Source of the DNA: Janibacter cremeus
Lineage (GTDB): Bacteria; Actinomycetota; Actinomycetes; Actinomycetales; Dermatophilaceae
Length of the DNA stretch: 64,000 nt
Assembly (NCBI RefSeq): GCF_029395675.1
Contig: NZ_CP115184.1
Location: forward strand, 1,550,001-1,614,000
Direction: 5' to 3'
Shown: piece after piece, positions 1 through 7,765 of the stretch
Numbering within the stretch: the stretch's first letter is position 1
Layout: every line of letters starts with the position of its first letter
Notes under the pieces: model-generated
Told to the model about the DNA's origin: nothing
Seen by the model: the letters and a program-made list of their open reading frames with translations, nothing else
The model's database searches: none
Program-made: the position numbers and the translations under genes

Positions 1-378
1 CGACGACCGTCGAGCGGATGACCCCCTCGACGACCTTGCCGTACAGCTTCTTCTCACCATAGGCGCCCCAGGCCCTCATGACGGACTTGTCGGCGTCGGA
101 GAGCAGTGTGATCGTCAGTCCATCGCGCTCCCGGAACTTCGCAAGCTTCTCGGGCGCGTCCGGCGAGATCCCGATGACCTCGGTGTCGACGGCGCGCAGC
201 GCCTCCAGGGAGTCGCTGAAGTCGCAGGCCTGGGCCGTGCAGCCCGGCGTCATCGCCGCCGGGTAGAAGTAGACGATGACCCGCTTGCCGCGGAAGTCGC
301 CCAGGGACACGGGCGTACCGGTGTCATCAGGGAGGGTGAAGTCCGGGGCGGGATCGCCCGGGGTGAGTCTCTCGCCCA
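1..378 (-). CDS. bcp: Peroxiredoxin, BCP/PrxQ type (3' end outside window)
   Basis: Thiol peroxidase that reduces H2O2 and organic hydroperoxides in the cytoplasm, recycled by thioredoxin. The visible 126 residues carry the AhpC/TSA fold. TPGCTAQACDF, near residue 47, holds the peroxidatic Cys and the second Cys five residues later, the spacing of atypical 2-Cys BCP/PrxQ enzymes. WGAYGEKKLYGK near the window edge is also typical of BCP. The start is GTG at 378, giving VGERLTPGDPAPDF, which matches the usual BCP N-terminus; a weak GCGAGG lies 6 nt upstream. The C-terminal ~30 residues are cut by the window edge. It is divergent from cbiM. Family call is sure; the start is probable. Confidence 0.93.
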
Positions 379-478
379 CGAATGCCTCGCAATCTGCCTG
401 TGCGTCGGTGCCGGAGGACGTGGACAAACCTATCCCAGCGCGGGCCTCGCGGGCAGCCGGAGACCGATGGACGCAAGA

Positions 479-494
479 TGCAAACCGTGTGCAA
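479..494. promoter_or_regulatory. Possible metal-regulator site before cbiM (TGCAA direct repeat)
   Basis: TGCAA occurs twice in the same orientation with six bases between (479-483 and 490-494), 40 nt upstream of cbiM. It resembles the TTGCAA-type repeats bound by the nickel regulator Nur of Streptomyces, though the spacing is one base longer. No cobalamin riboswitch fits in this short gap. Weak evidence. Confidence 0.25.
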
Positions 495-534
495 TAGTGG
501 AGCGTCCTGCCCCGACTGACGAGGAGATGCTGCG

Positions 535-1224
535 ATGCACGTCCCCGACGGATTCCTCGACGGGCCCACCTCGGTGGGCACCGCCGCCATCGCGGCGGCG
601 GGCATCGGGGTGGCCCTGTGGCGCAGTCGCTCCTCGCTCGACGACCGGACCGCCCCGATGGCGGGGATGGCGGCCGTCTTCGTCTTCGCCGCACAGATGC
701 TCAACTTCCCCGTGGGCGCCGGCACCTCCGGGCACCTGCTCGGCGGGGCACTCGCCGCGGTCCTCGTCGGGCCGTGGACGGCGACCCTGTGCATCACCGT
801 CGTGCTCGTCGTGCAGGCGCTGCTCTTCGCCGACGGCGGCATCACCGCACTCGGCACCAATGTCACCCTCATGGCCGTGGTCGGGGTGTGGGTGGGCTGG
901 GCGCTCTTCCGTGCCGTCGTCCTGGTCCTGCCACGGCGCACCGCCTCGGTGCCGATCGCCGCCGCCGTCGCCGCCTTCGTCTCCGTGCCGGTGACGGCCC
1001 TGGCCTTCGTCGGGATGTATGCCGTCGGTGGCCAGGCACCGATCCCCCTCGACACGCTGACCACGGCCATGCTGTCGTGGCACGCCCTCATCGGGATCGG
1101 CGAGGCGGTCATCACCTTCCTCGTCGTCGGATCCATCACGACCGCACGCCCGGACCTCGTGCGTGGAGCCGCCGGTCGACGACCAGCCGACCTGGTGCGG
1201 CGTGAAGCGGAGGTCCCGGCATGA
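535..1224 (+). CDS. cbiM: Cobalt/nickel ECF transporter S component CbiM
   Basis: Substrate-binding membrane component of an energy-coupling-factor transporter for Co2+ (or Ni2+). It starts with MHVPDGFLDG, the N-terminal Met-His motif that coordinates the metal in CbiM/NikM, so the start at 535 is firm. A GAGGAG ribosome site lies 8 nt upstream. 229 residues with about seven hydrophobic segments; HLLGGALAAVLVGPW (around residue 65) and GIGEAVIT (around residue 190) are conserved in the family. It heads the four-gene operon cbiM-PDGLE-cbiQ-cbiO with overlapping ends. Cobalt versus nickel cannot be decided from sequence alone; no cobalamin riboswitch is seen upstream. Confidence 0.93.
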   Translation: MHVPDGFLDGPTSVGTAAIAAAGIGVALWRSRSSLDDRTAPMAGMAAVFVFAAQMLNFPVGAGTSGHLLGGALAAVLVGPWTATLCITVVLVVQALLFADGGITALGTNVTLMAVVGVWVGWALFRAVVLVLPRRTASVPIAAAVAAFVSVPVTALAFVGMYAVGGQAPIPLDTLTTAMLSWHALIGIGEAVITFLVVGSITTARPDLVRGAAGRRPADLVRREAEVPA

Positions 1225-1541
1225 AGCACCGGATCAGCACCCGGGCCGTCGTCCTCGGCGGCGTGGTCGTCGCCCTGCTCCTCGCCGCGGTCGTGTCCTT
1301 CTACGCGTCGGGGTCGCCCGACGGGCTGGAGCGCGTCGCCGAGAACCTCGGCTTCGCCGGGACCGCCGGCGAGCACGCGGCCGGTGACTCACCCCTGGCC
1401 GACTACGGCATCAGCGGCATCGGGGACGCTCGCCTCTCCGGCGGGCTGGCCGGTGTCATCGGCCTCTCCGTCGTCGGGATCGTCATGTACGGCCTCACGC
1501 GTCTGCTGCGTCGCGGCGACTCCGACGCGACGGAGGACTGA
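1221..1541 (+). CDS. PDGLE-domain protein (CbiN-like ECF subunit)
   Basis: 106-residue membrane protein with an N-terminal membrane segment (residues 10-29), the diagnostic SPDGLERVAENLGF motif (residues 32-45), an extracellular loop and a second membrane segment near residue 80. PDGLE proteins replace or complement CbiN as the small accessory subunit of CbiM-type transporters and are thought to help metal loading. The ATG overlaps the end of cbiM by 4 bp (ATGA), and the next gene starts directly after its stop, so the subunits are translationally coupled. Confidence 0.88.
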   Translation: MKHRISTRAVVLGGVVVALLLAAVVSFYASGSPDGLERVAENLGFAGTAGEHAAGDSPLADYGISGIGDARLSGGLAGVIGLSVVGIVMYGLTRLLRRGDSDATED

Positions 1542-2315
1542 GTGGGCGGCCCCCACGGCCGCTCCCTGCACGTCGCCGGAACCTCCGTCGTGCACCGGCT
1601 GCCCGCCCACGTGAAGGTCGTCGCGCTCCTCGTCTTCGTCGGCGCGGTCGTGGCGACCCCGCGCGAGGCCTTCTGGGCCTACGGGCTGCACGCGGTCGGG
1701 CTGCTGACCGCGATCGTGATCTCGACCGTCCCGTTCCGAGTACTGCTGCCCCGGCTGGTGATCGAGCTCCCGTTCGTCGTCTTCGCGCTGCTCATGCCCT
1801 TCGTCGCGATGGGGCCGCAGACGCAGGTCGGTCCGCTGTCGTTGTCCGTCGCCGGACTGTGGGGGGCGTGGGCACTGCTGGCGAAGGGGACGCTGGGCGC
1901 CCTGGCATCGCTGCTCCTGGCGGCCACGACCTCCGCGACCGACCTCGTCGGTGGCCTGGCCCGGCTGCGGCTGCCACGACGTCTGGTGGAGATACTCGCC
2001 TTCATGATCCGCTACCTCGACGTCGTCACGGGGGAGCTGCGACGCATGCGCATCGCCCGGGAGTCCCGCGGCTTCGCCGGCAGGTCGCTGGCCGCCTGGC
2101 CGGTGGTGGCCGGCTCCGCCGGCGCCCTGTTCATCCGCTCCTTCGAGCGCGGCGAGCGGGTGCACCTGGCGATGCTCTCTCGCCGCTACACCGGCGAGCT
2201 CCACCTCGGTGCCGGACCGTCCGCACCCGAGGTGGCGTGGGTGCGCGCGCTCGCACTCCCCACGGTCGCTGCGCTCGTCGCGGCGGTCGCCATCAGCATG
2301 GGGGTGTGGGCATGA
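1542..2315 (+). CDS. cbiQ: ECF transporter T component CbiQ
   Basis: Transmembrane scaffold that couples the ATPase to CbiM. 257 residues with a GTG start right after the preceding stop. N-terminal membrane segments begin near residue 30 (VVALLVFVGAVVATPREAF), and the coupling helices contain the Arg-rich motifs RIARESRGF (around residue 168) and SFERGERVHLAMLSRRY (around residue 198), matching the two A-x-R-x-R/G-type motifs of T components that contact the ATPase. It sits between the PDGLE subunit and the ATPase gene, with a 4-bp ATGA overlap into the latter. Confidence 0.92.
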   Translation: MGGPHGRSLHVAGTSVVHRLPAHVKVVALLVFVGAVVATPREAFWAYGLHAVGLLTAIVISTVPFRVLLPRLVIELPFVVFALLMPFVAMGPQTQVGPLSLSVAGLWGAWALLAKGTLGALASLLLAATTSATDLVGGLARLRLPRRLVEILAFMIRYLDVVTGELRRMRIARESRGFAGRSLAAWPVVAGSAGALFIRSFERGERVHLAMLSRRYTGELHLGAGPSAPEVAWVRALALPTVAALVAAVAISMGVWA

Positions 2316-3076
2316 GCACACCGGTCGTCGAGCTGCGCGGGCTCCGGCACGCCTACCCGGACGGGCACGAGGCGCTGCGTGGCGTCGACCTGCACGTGCA
2401 TCCACGCGAGCGGGTCGCCCTGCTCGGCCCGAACGGCGCGGGCAAGACCACGCTCGTGCTCCACCTGAACGGCGTGCTGCGCCCCGACTCCGGGAGCGTG
2501 ACGATCTCGGGCCTGCCGGTCGCCGACGACTCCCTTCTCGAGGTGCGCCGGCGGGTGGGGATCGTCTTCCAGGACCCGGACGACCAGCTCTTCATGCCGA
2601 CGGTGCGCCAGGACGTCGCCTTCGGGCCCCGTAACCTCGGCCTGCGCGGCGCTGAGCTCGACGCCCGGGTGGACTCGGCGCTGGCAGCGGTCGAGGTGTC
2701 GGACCTGGCCGACCGGCCACCGCACCACCTGTCCTTCGGCCAGCGGCGCAGGGTGGCGATCGCGACGGTGCTGGCGATGGAGCCGGAGATCCTCGTCCTC
2801 GACGAGCCGAGCAGCAACCTCGACCCGGCGGCGCGCCGGGAGGTCGCCGACATCCTGCGGGGGCTGGACGTCACGGTCCTCATGGTCACGCACGACCTGC
2901 CTTACGCCCTGGAGCTGTGCGAGCGCTCCGTGCTGCTCTCGGACGGCCGGGTGGTCGGTGACGGCCCGACGGCCGACATCCTCGGTGATCGTGAGCTCAT
3001 GGCCGCCAACCGGCTCGAGCTGCCCTACGGCTTCGACCCCGCGTCGGTGCCGGCGGCGACGCCCAGGGCGGACTGA
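2312..3076 (+). CDS. cbiO: ECF transporter ATPase CbiO
   Basis: ATP-binding subunit driving cobalt/nickel import. 254 residues. Walker A GPNGAGKTT (around residue 40), Q-loop VFQDPDDQLF (around residue 87, the ECF-typical Q-D-P-D-D-Q variant), signature LSFGQRRRVAIA (around residue 140), Walker B ILVLDEPSSNLDP (around residue 162) and switch His in VTHDLPYA. The ATG at 2312 overlaps the cbiQ stop by 4 bp. Last gene of the operon; 30 bp separate it from the convergent DUF222 gene and no clear hairpin is visible there. Confidence 0.95.
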   Translation: MSTPVVELRGLRHAYPDGHEALRGVDLHVHPRERVALLGPNGAGKTTLVLHLNGVLRPDSGSVTISGLPVADDSLLEVRRRVGIVFQDPDDQLFMPTVRQDVAFGPRNLGLRGAELDARVDSALAAVEVSDLADRPPHHLSFGQRRRVAIATVLAMEPEILVLDEPSSNLDPAARREVADILRGLDVTVLMVTHDLPYALELCERSVLLSDGRVVGDGPTADILGDRELMAANRLELPYGFDPASVPAATPRAD

Positions 3077-3106
3077 GACCGACCCATAGTCACGCCCGGC
3101 CCGCAG

Positions 3107-4741
3107 TCAGGCCGCGTGGATGAGCTCCGCGAGGACGGCTTCGAGGGGTGAGCGGCTGTCCGGCACTGGATGATCGTCCGTGCGCCATCGGTCCGGATCA
3201 GGGGGAGCCGATCCCGGCACGGCCCGGGGTCGTGGAGGGCGCCCGGCTCCGAAGAGGGGTGGTGCCGGGCAGTCGTGGATGCGGCCGGTGGGTGTGGTCA
3301 GGCGGATCTCGTGTGGGCCCTCGCCGGGATCGAGACCGGTGGTGGTGACCTCGACGGTCCAGCCGGGCTCCTCCTTGACCAGGTTGTGGCACTGGCACAG
3401 GCCGGCACCGTTGGCGGCGCTCGTCGCTCCGCCGTGGGCGACGGGGGTGACGTGGTCGATCTGACGGGCGGGCGCGTCGCACCACGGCACGCGACACGTG
3501 GGGTCGCGCAGCTCGAGCAGGCGCCTCAGTCCGCCGTGGAAGAAGCGCCTACGGGAGTCCATCGCGACCACGTCACGCCCGTCGGGACCGGTCCAGAGCC
3601 GGCGTAGCCAGAACCCCACGCGCTGTGCCCGCTCCGCCGTCCTGTCCCCTACGCCGTCGGTCTCCCCGTCGACGTCCTCCTCGAGGAGGCGCAGCAGGTG
3701 CTCGCGGGCCATCGAGGTCGGCACGGGCCCCCAGCCGGGCATCTCCACCCTCCCCGGCCGCTTGGCGTCCTCCCGGGAGCCACCGCCGCCCTCTCGGGAG
3801 TCGGCGGCGCCCTCCTCGCTGTCGCAACCGGAAGCGGTCGCGTCCGCCCGGCCGGGGAAGAGGGCGTCCTCATCCATCACCAGCCCCACCTCGACCGGTT
3901 GCGCTACCCCTTCGGCTCGTCCGGACAGCCGCTCCAGGGCGGTGTCGGCCAGCCACGCGCCTCGACCCCGGTCATCGCAGGTGCGGGCGGCATCGACCCG
4001 CGGGTCACCAGTGGCCACGAACCGGGCCTTCTCCGCGGCCAGCAGTGAGGCATGCGCACCGACCACGTCGGTCATCCGCCCCAGCACGCTCAGGTAGGCC
4101 ATCCCGTCCGGAGCCGGTCGCACGCCCACGCGTCGGGAGGCTGCCGCCCGGGCCCGGCGCTCGACCACCGCGTCCGGATCCAGGTCGATGCACGCCCGTC
4201 GGGCTGCATCCCCTAGGGCCTTGTCCCCCAGCCGGGACAGCTCGTCCGCCAGGCGGGCATCGGCCTCCCGGCGGTCGTGCGAGTCGAGGCAGGCGGTCTC
4301 GCGGGCGATGATCGTCGCGCGCCACTCACTGACCTCACCCCGCGACAACGCATCCATCACCCGGGGCAGGTCCGAGACCAGTGCCTTGGCGAGACCCACG
4401 TGGCGGTCCGCCTGCGAGGGTGAGCACCGTCGCGCCAGCGCGACCTCCGCCCGCGCCGCGCTGCGACGACAGGTCACCTCGCGTGCACTCAGCTCACCCC
4501 GCCCGGCAGCGCTCGTGGCGTCCTCGTCACGCTGCTGCACGAACTGGACGGTGGCCCTGGCCTGCACCGCCGCGGCCGAGGCCTTGACCGCCTCCGCCGC
4601 ATCGATGACCTCCAGCAACTCCCCCGCCGTCAGCCTCTCCACATCTGCAGCAGCACTGTCAGACAGGCCCGCCACAATCGAGGCGAGCGCGCTCGGCAGG
4701 CCCTCCCTCGGCCCATCCACCTGCTGCGTCGACTGCTCCAT
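3107..4741 (-). CDS. DUF222 / HNH-endonuclease family protein (13E12 type), SOS-controlled
   Basis: 544 residues: an N-terminal helical DUF222 region (roughly 30-330), an acidic low-complexity linker (around 300-340) and a C-terminal HNH nuclease core. In that core CRVPWCDAPARQIDHVTPVAHGG and LCQCHNLVKEEPGW supply the zinc Cys pairs and catalytic His. This is the large actinobacterial REP13E12 family; its biochemical role is not established, but nuclease action in DNA repair is likely. I chose ATG 4741 rather than the GTG 3 bp upstream because AGGAAAGGA lies 7 nt before it. A perfect LexA box sits 25 bp upstream, so damage induction is expected. It is convergent with cbiO. Confidence 0.88.
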   Translation of the reverse strand: MEQSTQQVDGPREGLPSALASIVAGLSDSAAADVERLTAGELLEVIDAAEAVKASAAAVQARATVQFVQQRDEDATSAAGRGELSAREVTCRRSAARAEVALARRCSPSQADRHVGLAKALVSDLPRVMDALSRGEVSEWRATIIARETACLDSHDRREADARLADELSRLGDKALGDAARRACIDLDPDAVVERRARAAASRRVGVRPAPDGMAYLSVLGRMTDVVGAHASLLAAEKARFVATGDPRVDAARTCDDRGRGAWLADTALERLSGRAEGVAQPVEVGLVMDEDALFPGRADATASGCDSEEGAADSREGGGGSREDAKRPGRVEMPGWGPVPTSMAREHLLRLLEEDVDGETDGVGDRTAERAQRVGFWLRRLWTGPDGRDVVAMDSRRRFFHGGLRRLLELRDPTCRVPWCDAPARQIDHVTPVAHGGATSAANGAGLCQCHNLVKEEPGWTVEVTTTGLDPGEGPHEIRLTTPTGRIHDCPAPPLFGAGRPPRPRAVPGSAPPDPDRWRTDDHPVPDSRSPLEAVLAELIHAA

Positions 4742-4765
4742 CACGAGATCCTTTCCTGACTCTAT

Positions 4766-4781
4766 TCGAACACATGTTCGA
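4766..4781. promoter_or_regulatory. LexA box (SOS operator)
   Basis: TCGAACACATGTTCGA is a perfect 16-bp palindrome and matches the actinobacterial/Gram-positive LexA consensus CGAACN4GTTCG exactly. It lies 25 bp upstream of the DUF222/HNH start on the minus strand and should overlap its promoter. Confidence 0.85.
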
Positions 4782-4829
4782 TACGACCGTCAAGAGAGCG
4801 GGCAGACGAAATTCCATGGCGCGGACGAG

Positions 4830-5288
4830 TCAGTCACCCACTCCGACGAGCACCGGCTCGATGACGATCTCGCTCCGCAGGCTGGCGGCGATGAAGCACT
4901 CCCGGTGCGCGACCTCGACCAGACGCTCGATCTTGGCGCGCGGAGGGCTGCCGGTGAAGGTGATGTGCGGACGCAGCACGATGCGGGTCACCCACATCGG
5001 CCGGTTCTCCTCGGGCATGTGGCCCACGGCCTCATCGCGGTAGTCGACGACGTCGAGCCGCGCCCGCGACGCGACGGCGAGGAAGGACAGCAGCTGACAG
5101 CTGCTGGCAGCAGCCACGAGGAGCTGCTCGGGGTTGGGCCGATCCGGGTCCCCGAGGAAGGCACCCGCGCTGCTCGCACGGACCGTCTCGCCAGCCACCC
5201 CCAGCTCGTGCTCACGGGGGTAGACGTCGTAGCCCGCGCCGGTCGAACCGGCCCAGCGCAGGGAGGTCGTGAAGGAGTGGTCGCTCAC
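4830..5288 (-). CDS. OsmC/Ohr-family thiol peroxidase
   Basis: 152-residue OsmC-fold protein. Both redox cysteines are present: one in AASSCQLLSFLAVA (around residue 64) and the other in AHRECFIAAS (around residue 130). It is therefore probably an active hydroperoxide reductase rather than a degenerate OsmC-like protein. PNPEQLLVAAASSC is the family signature. GTG at 5288 gives VSDHSFTTSLRW; no good ATG is available. It is divergent from tRNA-Leu. Whether it is OsmC or a general OsmC-like protein cannot be separated here; it is not a typical Ohr. Confidence 0.87.
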   Translation of the reverse strand: MSDHSFTTSLRWAGSTGAGYDVYPREHELGVAGETVRASSAGAFLGDPDRPNPEQLLVAAASSCQLLSFLAVASRARLDVVDYRDEAVGHMPEENRPMWVTRIVLRPHITFTGSPPRAKIERLVEVAHRECFIAASLRSEIVIEPVLVGVGD

Positions 5289-5294
5289 CCCGCT

Positions 5295-5300
5295 TAGACT
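5295..5300 (+). promoter_or_regulatory. -10 element of tRNA-Leu
   Basis: TAGACT fits the actinobacterial TAnnnT -10 hexamer and ends 10 nt before the mature tRNA 5' end. Confidence 0.5.
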
Positions 5301-5310
5301 GCCTGATCGA

Positions 5311-5393
5311 GCCGAAGTGGTGGAACAGGCAGACACGCGGCACTTAGGATGCCGTGCCCATTGGGTGTGCGGGTTCAAGTCCCGCCTTCGGCA
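5311..5393 (+). tRNA. tRNA-Leu (anticodon UAG)
   Basis: Class II tRNA of 83 nt. Acceptor GCCGAAG (5311-5317) pairs with CTTCGGC (5386-5392); anticodon stem CGGCA/TGCCG encloses loop CTTAGGA with anticodon TAG; a long variable arm and the T loop GTTCAAG follow. The discriminator is A, and CCA is not encoded (the genome reads ACCC). Confidence 0.96.
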
Positions 5394-5399
5394 CCCTTC

Positions 5400-5475
5400 G
5401 AGACGGTTGCTGCGCAACCTCCTCAGGGAGCGGAGATGAGACGGTTGCTGCGCAACCTCCTCAGGGAGCGGAGAG
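5400..5475. repeat. Two tandem copies of a 38-bp hairpin repeat
   Basis: The unit at 5400-5437 is repeated at 5438-5475 with 37 of 38 bases identical. Each unit carries two small hairpins: GGTTGC-TGC-GCAACC and CTCC-TCAG-GGAG. It starts 7 bp after tRNA-Leu and overlaps the 3' end of rdgB; the second copy supplies the last codons and the TGA of rdgB. It may act as terminator for both converging genes and looks like a REP-type element. Confidence 0.85.
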
Positions 5476-6108
5476 ATGCTCGCGCAGCAGCGGGACCATC
5501 CCCCGGAAGGCACGACCCCGGTGGCTGATCGCGTTCTTCTCGGCATCCGAGTACTGCGCGAGCGAGCGCGTGTCCCCGTCCGGGACGAAGATCGGGTCGT
5601 ACCCGAAGCCCTTCTCCCCCACAGGTTCCCGAGCGATGGAACCCGGGACGCTCCCTTCGCTCACGACCGTCGCCCCACCGGGGACGGCGAGCGCGGCCGC
5701 GCACCGGAAGGCTGCCTGCCGGTGCTCGTCCGGCACGTCCGCGAGCTGGTCGAGCAGCAGCTGGAGGTTGCGGCGGTCCTTCTCGGCGCGCGACAGGTCC
5801 TCGCCGCCGTGCAGCCCGGACCACCGGGCGGAGAAGATCCCGGGTGCGCCCCCGAGGACGTCCACCGCGAGTCCCGAGTCGTCAGCGAGCGAAGGGAGCG
5901 ACGTCGCCCGGGCGACGTGCTCGGCCTTCAGCCGGGCGTTGCCGGCGAAGGTCACCTCGGTCTCCGGGATCTCGCCGACCTCCGGGAAGGCCGCCATCGA
6001 GACGATCTCGAGGTCCGGCCCCGCAGCGCTCGAGGAAGCGGCCAGGATCTCCCGCAGCTCCTTGACCTTGTGCTCGTTGTGCGTCGCGAGGACGACCCGA
6101 CGGGTCAC
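5461..6108 (-). CDS. rdgB: Non-canonical purine NTP pyrophosphatase (RdgB/HAM1)
   Basis: Hydrolyses dITP/XTP/dHAPTP to monophosphates, keeping deaminated purines out of DNA. 215 residues. N-terminal [18 protein letters not shown] is the nucleotide-binding S/T-x-N-x-x-K motif; [23 protein letters not shown] (around residue 75) and [12 protein letters not shown] (around residue 170) are family hallmarks. GTG at 6108 overlaps the rph stop by 4 bp. The rph-rdgB pair is conserved in actinobacteria (Rv1340-Rv1341 in M. tb.). The last residues (LSAP) and the stop are encoded by the 38-bp repeat. Confidence 0.96.
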   Translation of the reverse strand: MTRRVVLATHNEHKVKELREILAASSSAAGPDLEIVSMAAFPEVGEIPETEVTFAGNARLKAEHVARATSLPSLADDSGLAVDVLGGAPGIFSARWSGLHGGEDLSRAEKDRRNLQLLLDQLADVPDEHRQAAFRCAAALAVPGGATVVSEGSVPGSIAREPVGEKGFGYDPIFVPDGDTRSLAQYSDAEKNAISHRGRAFRGMVPLLREHLSAP

Positions 6109-6863
6109 GGCCGGCGCTCCCGCGGGGTCTCGGCGAGCGCGGCCTGCTGCCTCCCGGTGAGGTCCGCGCAGCCCGCGGTCGCCAGGTCGAGCAGCTCACC
6201 CAGGAGCTCCCGGTCGAAGGGGGCGCCCTCGGCCGTCCCCTGGACCTCGACGAAGTCACCGGTCCCGGTCATCACGACGTTCATGTCGGTCTCCGCGGTC
6301 GAGTCCTCCGGGTAGTCCAGGTCGCAGACGGCCTGCCCGCCGATGACGCCGACGGACACCGCCGCGATGGAGCCGGTGAGGGGCTTGGCGGACGCTGCGA
6401 TGAGCCCACGGCTCCGGGCGTCCTCGATCGCGTCGGCGAGGGCCACATAGGCGCCCGTGATCGCCGCGGTGCGGGTACCACCGTCGGCCTGGAGCACGTC
6501 GCAGTCGAGGATGATCGTGTTCTCCCCCAGCGCCTTCGTGTCGATGACGGCGCGCAGGCTCCGCCCGATCAGGCGGGAGATCTCGTGCGTGCGGCCGCCG
6601 ACCTTCCCCTTGCGGGACTCGCGGCCGCTGCGGGTGTTGGTGCTGCGCGGCAGCATCTCGTACTCCGCGGTGACCCATCCGGTGCCCTGGCCCTTGAGCC
6701 AGCGCGGGACACCGGCCTCGAAGGACGCCGCGACGAGGACGCGGGTCTTGCCGAACTCGACGAGGACGGAGCCCTCCGCGTGGTCGAGCCAGTTGCGGGT
6801 GAGGCGCACCTCGCGCAGCTGCTCGGGGGTGCGTCCGTCATGGCGGGGGGTGGTGTCAGTCAT
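6105..6863 (-). CDS. rph: Ribonuclease PH
   Basis: Phosphorolytic 3'-5' exoribonuclease that trims tRNA 3' ends. 252 residues with family motifs throughout: [34 protein letters not shown] with the RNA-binding Arg cluster [23 protein letters not shown], and [20 protein letters not shown] (phosphate/metal site). ATG at 6863. A TAGCCT -10 ends 6 nt before the ATG, so the mRNA is probably leaderless. First gene of the rph-rdgB operon. Confidence 0.97.
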   Translation of the reverse strand: MTDTTPRHDGRTPEQLREVRLTRNWLDHAEGSVLVEFGKTRVLVAASFEAGVPRWLKGQGTGWVTAEYEMLPRSTNTRSGRESRKGKVGGRTHEISRLIGRSLRAVIDTKALGENTIILDCDVLQADGGTRTAAITGAYVALADAIEDARSRGLIAASAKPLTGSIAAVSVGVIGGQAVCDLDYPEDSTAETDMNVVMTGTGDFVEVQGTAEGAPFDRELLGELLDLATAGCADLTGRQQAALAETPRERRP

Positions 6864-6869
6864 GCGCTC

Positions 6870-6898
6870 AGGCTAACGACCGGCCGGGTCCGTACCCT
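6870..6898. promoter_or_regulatory. Back-to-back leaderless promoters of rph and the hydrolase gene
   Basis: On the minus strand TAGCCT (6875-6870) ends 6 nt before rph; on the plus strand TACCCT (6893-6898) ends 6 nt before the ATG at 6905. Both fit TAnnnT -10 elements with transcription starting at or next to the start codon. Confidence 0.55.
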
Positions 6899-6904
6899 CG
6901 GGGC

Positions 6905-7765
6905 ATGGACGCACGCGCGCGGATCGACCTGACCGGCGGGGGCAGCACCCTGCTCCACGTGGCCGAGGCGAAGGACTCCGGTGGGCCGCTCGTGCTCGTG
7001 CTGCCGGCCATGGGGATCCCGGCCGGATACTACGGCCCCTTCGTCGACGACCTCGCCCGAGCCGGTGTCGGCGCCGCCGTCGCCGACTACCCCGGTCAGG
7101 GCCAGGCGAGACCGGGCATCGGGCGTCACCACGACCACGGGTACACCGAGGTCGCCCACGACTGGCTGCATCGGGTCGTGGAGGCGGTGCGGAGGGAGCA
7201 CGACGGTCCCCTCGTGGTCCTCGGCCACTCCCTCGGCGGGCACATCCTGCTGACCCACCTGGCGGGGGACGAGCCGCTCGCGGACGCGGCCGTCCTCATC
7301 GGCGCGGGCACGCCCTTCTGGCGCACGCACCAGGGGGTGAAGACGCTCGTGCAGACGCAGTTCATGGGGCTGGTGAGCAGTGCGCGGGGGTTCTGGCCCG
7401 GCGACCGGCTCGGGTTCGGCGGGCGTCAGCCCCGCACCCTGGTCCGGGAGTGGGCCGCCTTCGCGCGCACCGGGCGGCTCGCCCCCGGGCGCCGCCCGAT
7501 CGAGGCGGCACTGCGTGGTGTGAGCCTGCCGGTGCTGGTCGTCGACCTCGACGGCGACGACCTCGCACCGCCGGCGGCGGTCGACGCGCTCGTGGCCAAG
7601 CTCCCGTCCGCGCAGATGGAGCGCTTCACCTTCGCCAAGGGGCCGGACGACCCGGGGAAGCCGGTCAACCACTTCTCCTTCGCCCGCTCCCCCGAGCTCA
7701 TCGGCGAGCGGATCGCCGAGTGGGTGCTGAAGAACGCCGAGGTCAGCGCGTCAGGTCCTGGGTGA
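6905..7765 (+). CDS. Alpha/beta hydrolase (serine hydrolase)
   Basis: 286 residues, cytoplasmic. The nucleophile elbow is GHSLGG (around residue 112). VLVLPAMGIPAGYYGPFVDDLARAGVGAAVADYPGQG (around residues 33-69) is the strand/oxyanion region with the DxPGxG turn, and VVDLDGDDLAPPAAVDAL (around residue 213) would carry the acid. Its substrate cannot be inferred. The 3' end overlaps the convergent S66 peptidase gene by 23 bp, so no room is left for a terminator. It is part of the insertion that separates rph from the MBL hydrolase gene. Confidence 0.83.
   Translation: MDARARIDLTGGGSTLLHVAEAKDSGGPLVLVLPAMGIPAGYYGPFVDDLARAGVGAAVADYPGQGQARPGIGRHHDHGYTEVAHDWLHRVVEAVRREHDGPLVVLGHSLGGHILLTHLAGDEPLADAAVLIGAGTPFWRTHQGVKTLVQTQFMGLVSSARGFWPGDRLGFGGRQPRTLVREWAAFARTGRLAPGRRPIEAALRGVSLPVLVVDLDGDDLAPPAAVDALVAKLPSAQMERFTFAKGPDDPGKPVNHFSFARSPELIGERIAEWVLKNAEVSASGPG

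Noticed and set aside
379..534. Cobalamin riboswitch before cbiM
   Set aside because: The gap is about 155 bp including the divergent bcp promoter; I do not find the B12-box or the folded core.
3107..4741. DUF222/HNH gene as an insertion sequence (REP13E12)
   Set aside because: No terminal inverted repeats, target duplication or transposase; a LexA box and normal ribosome site suggest a resident gene.
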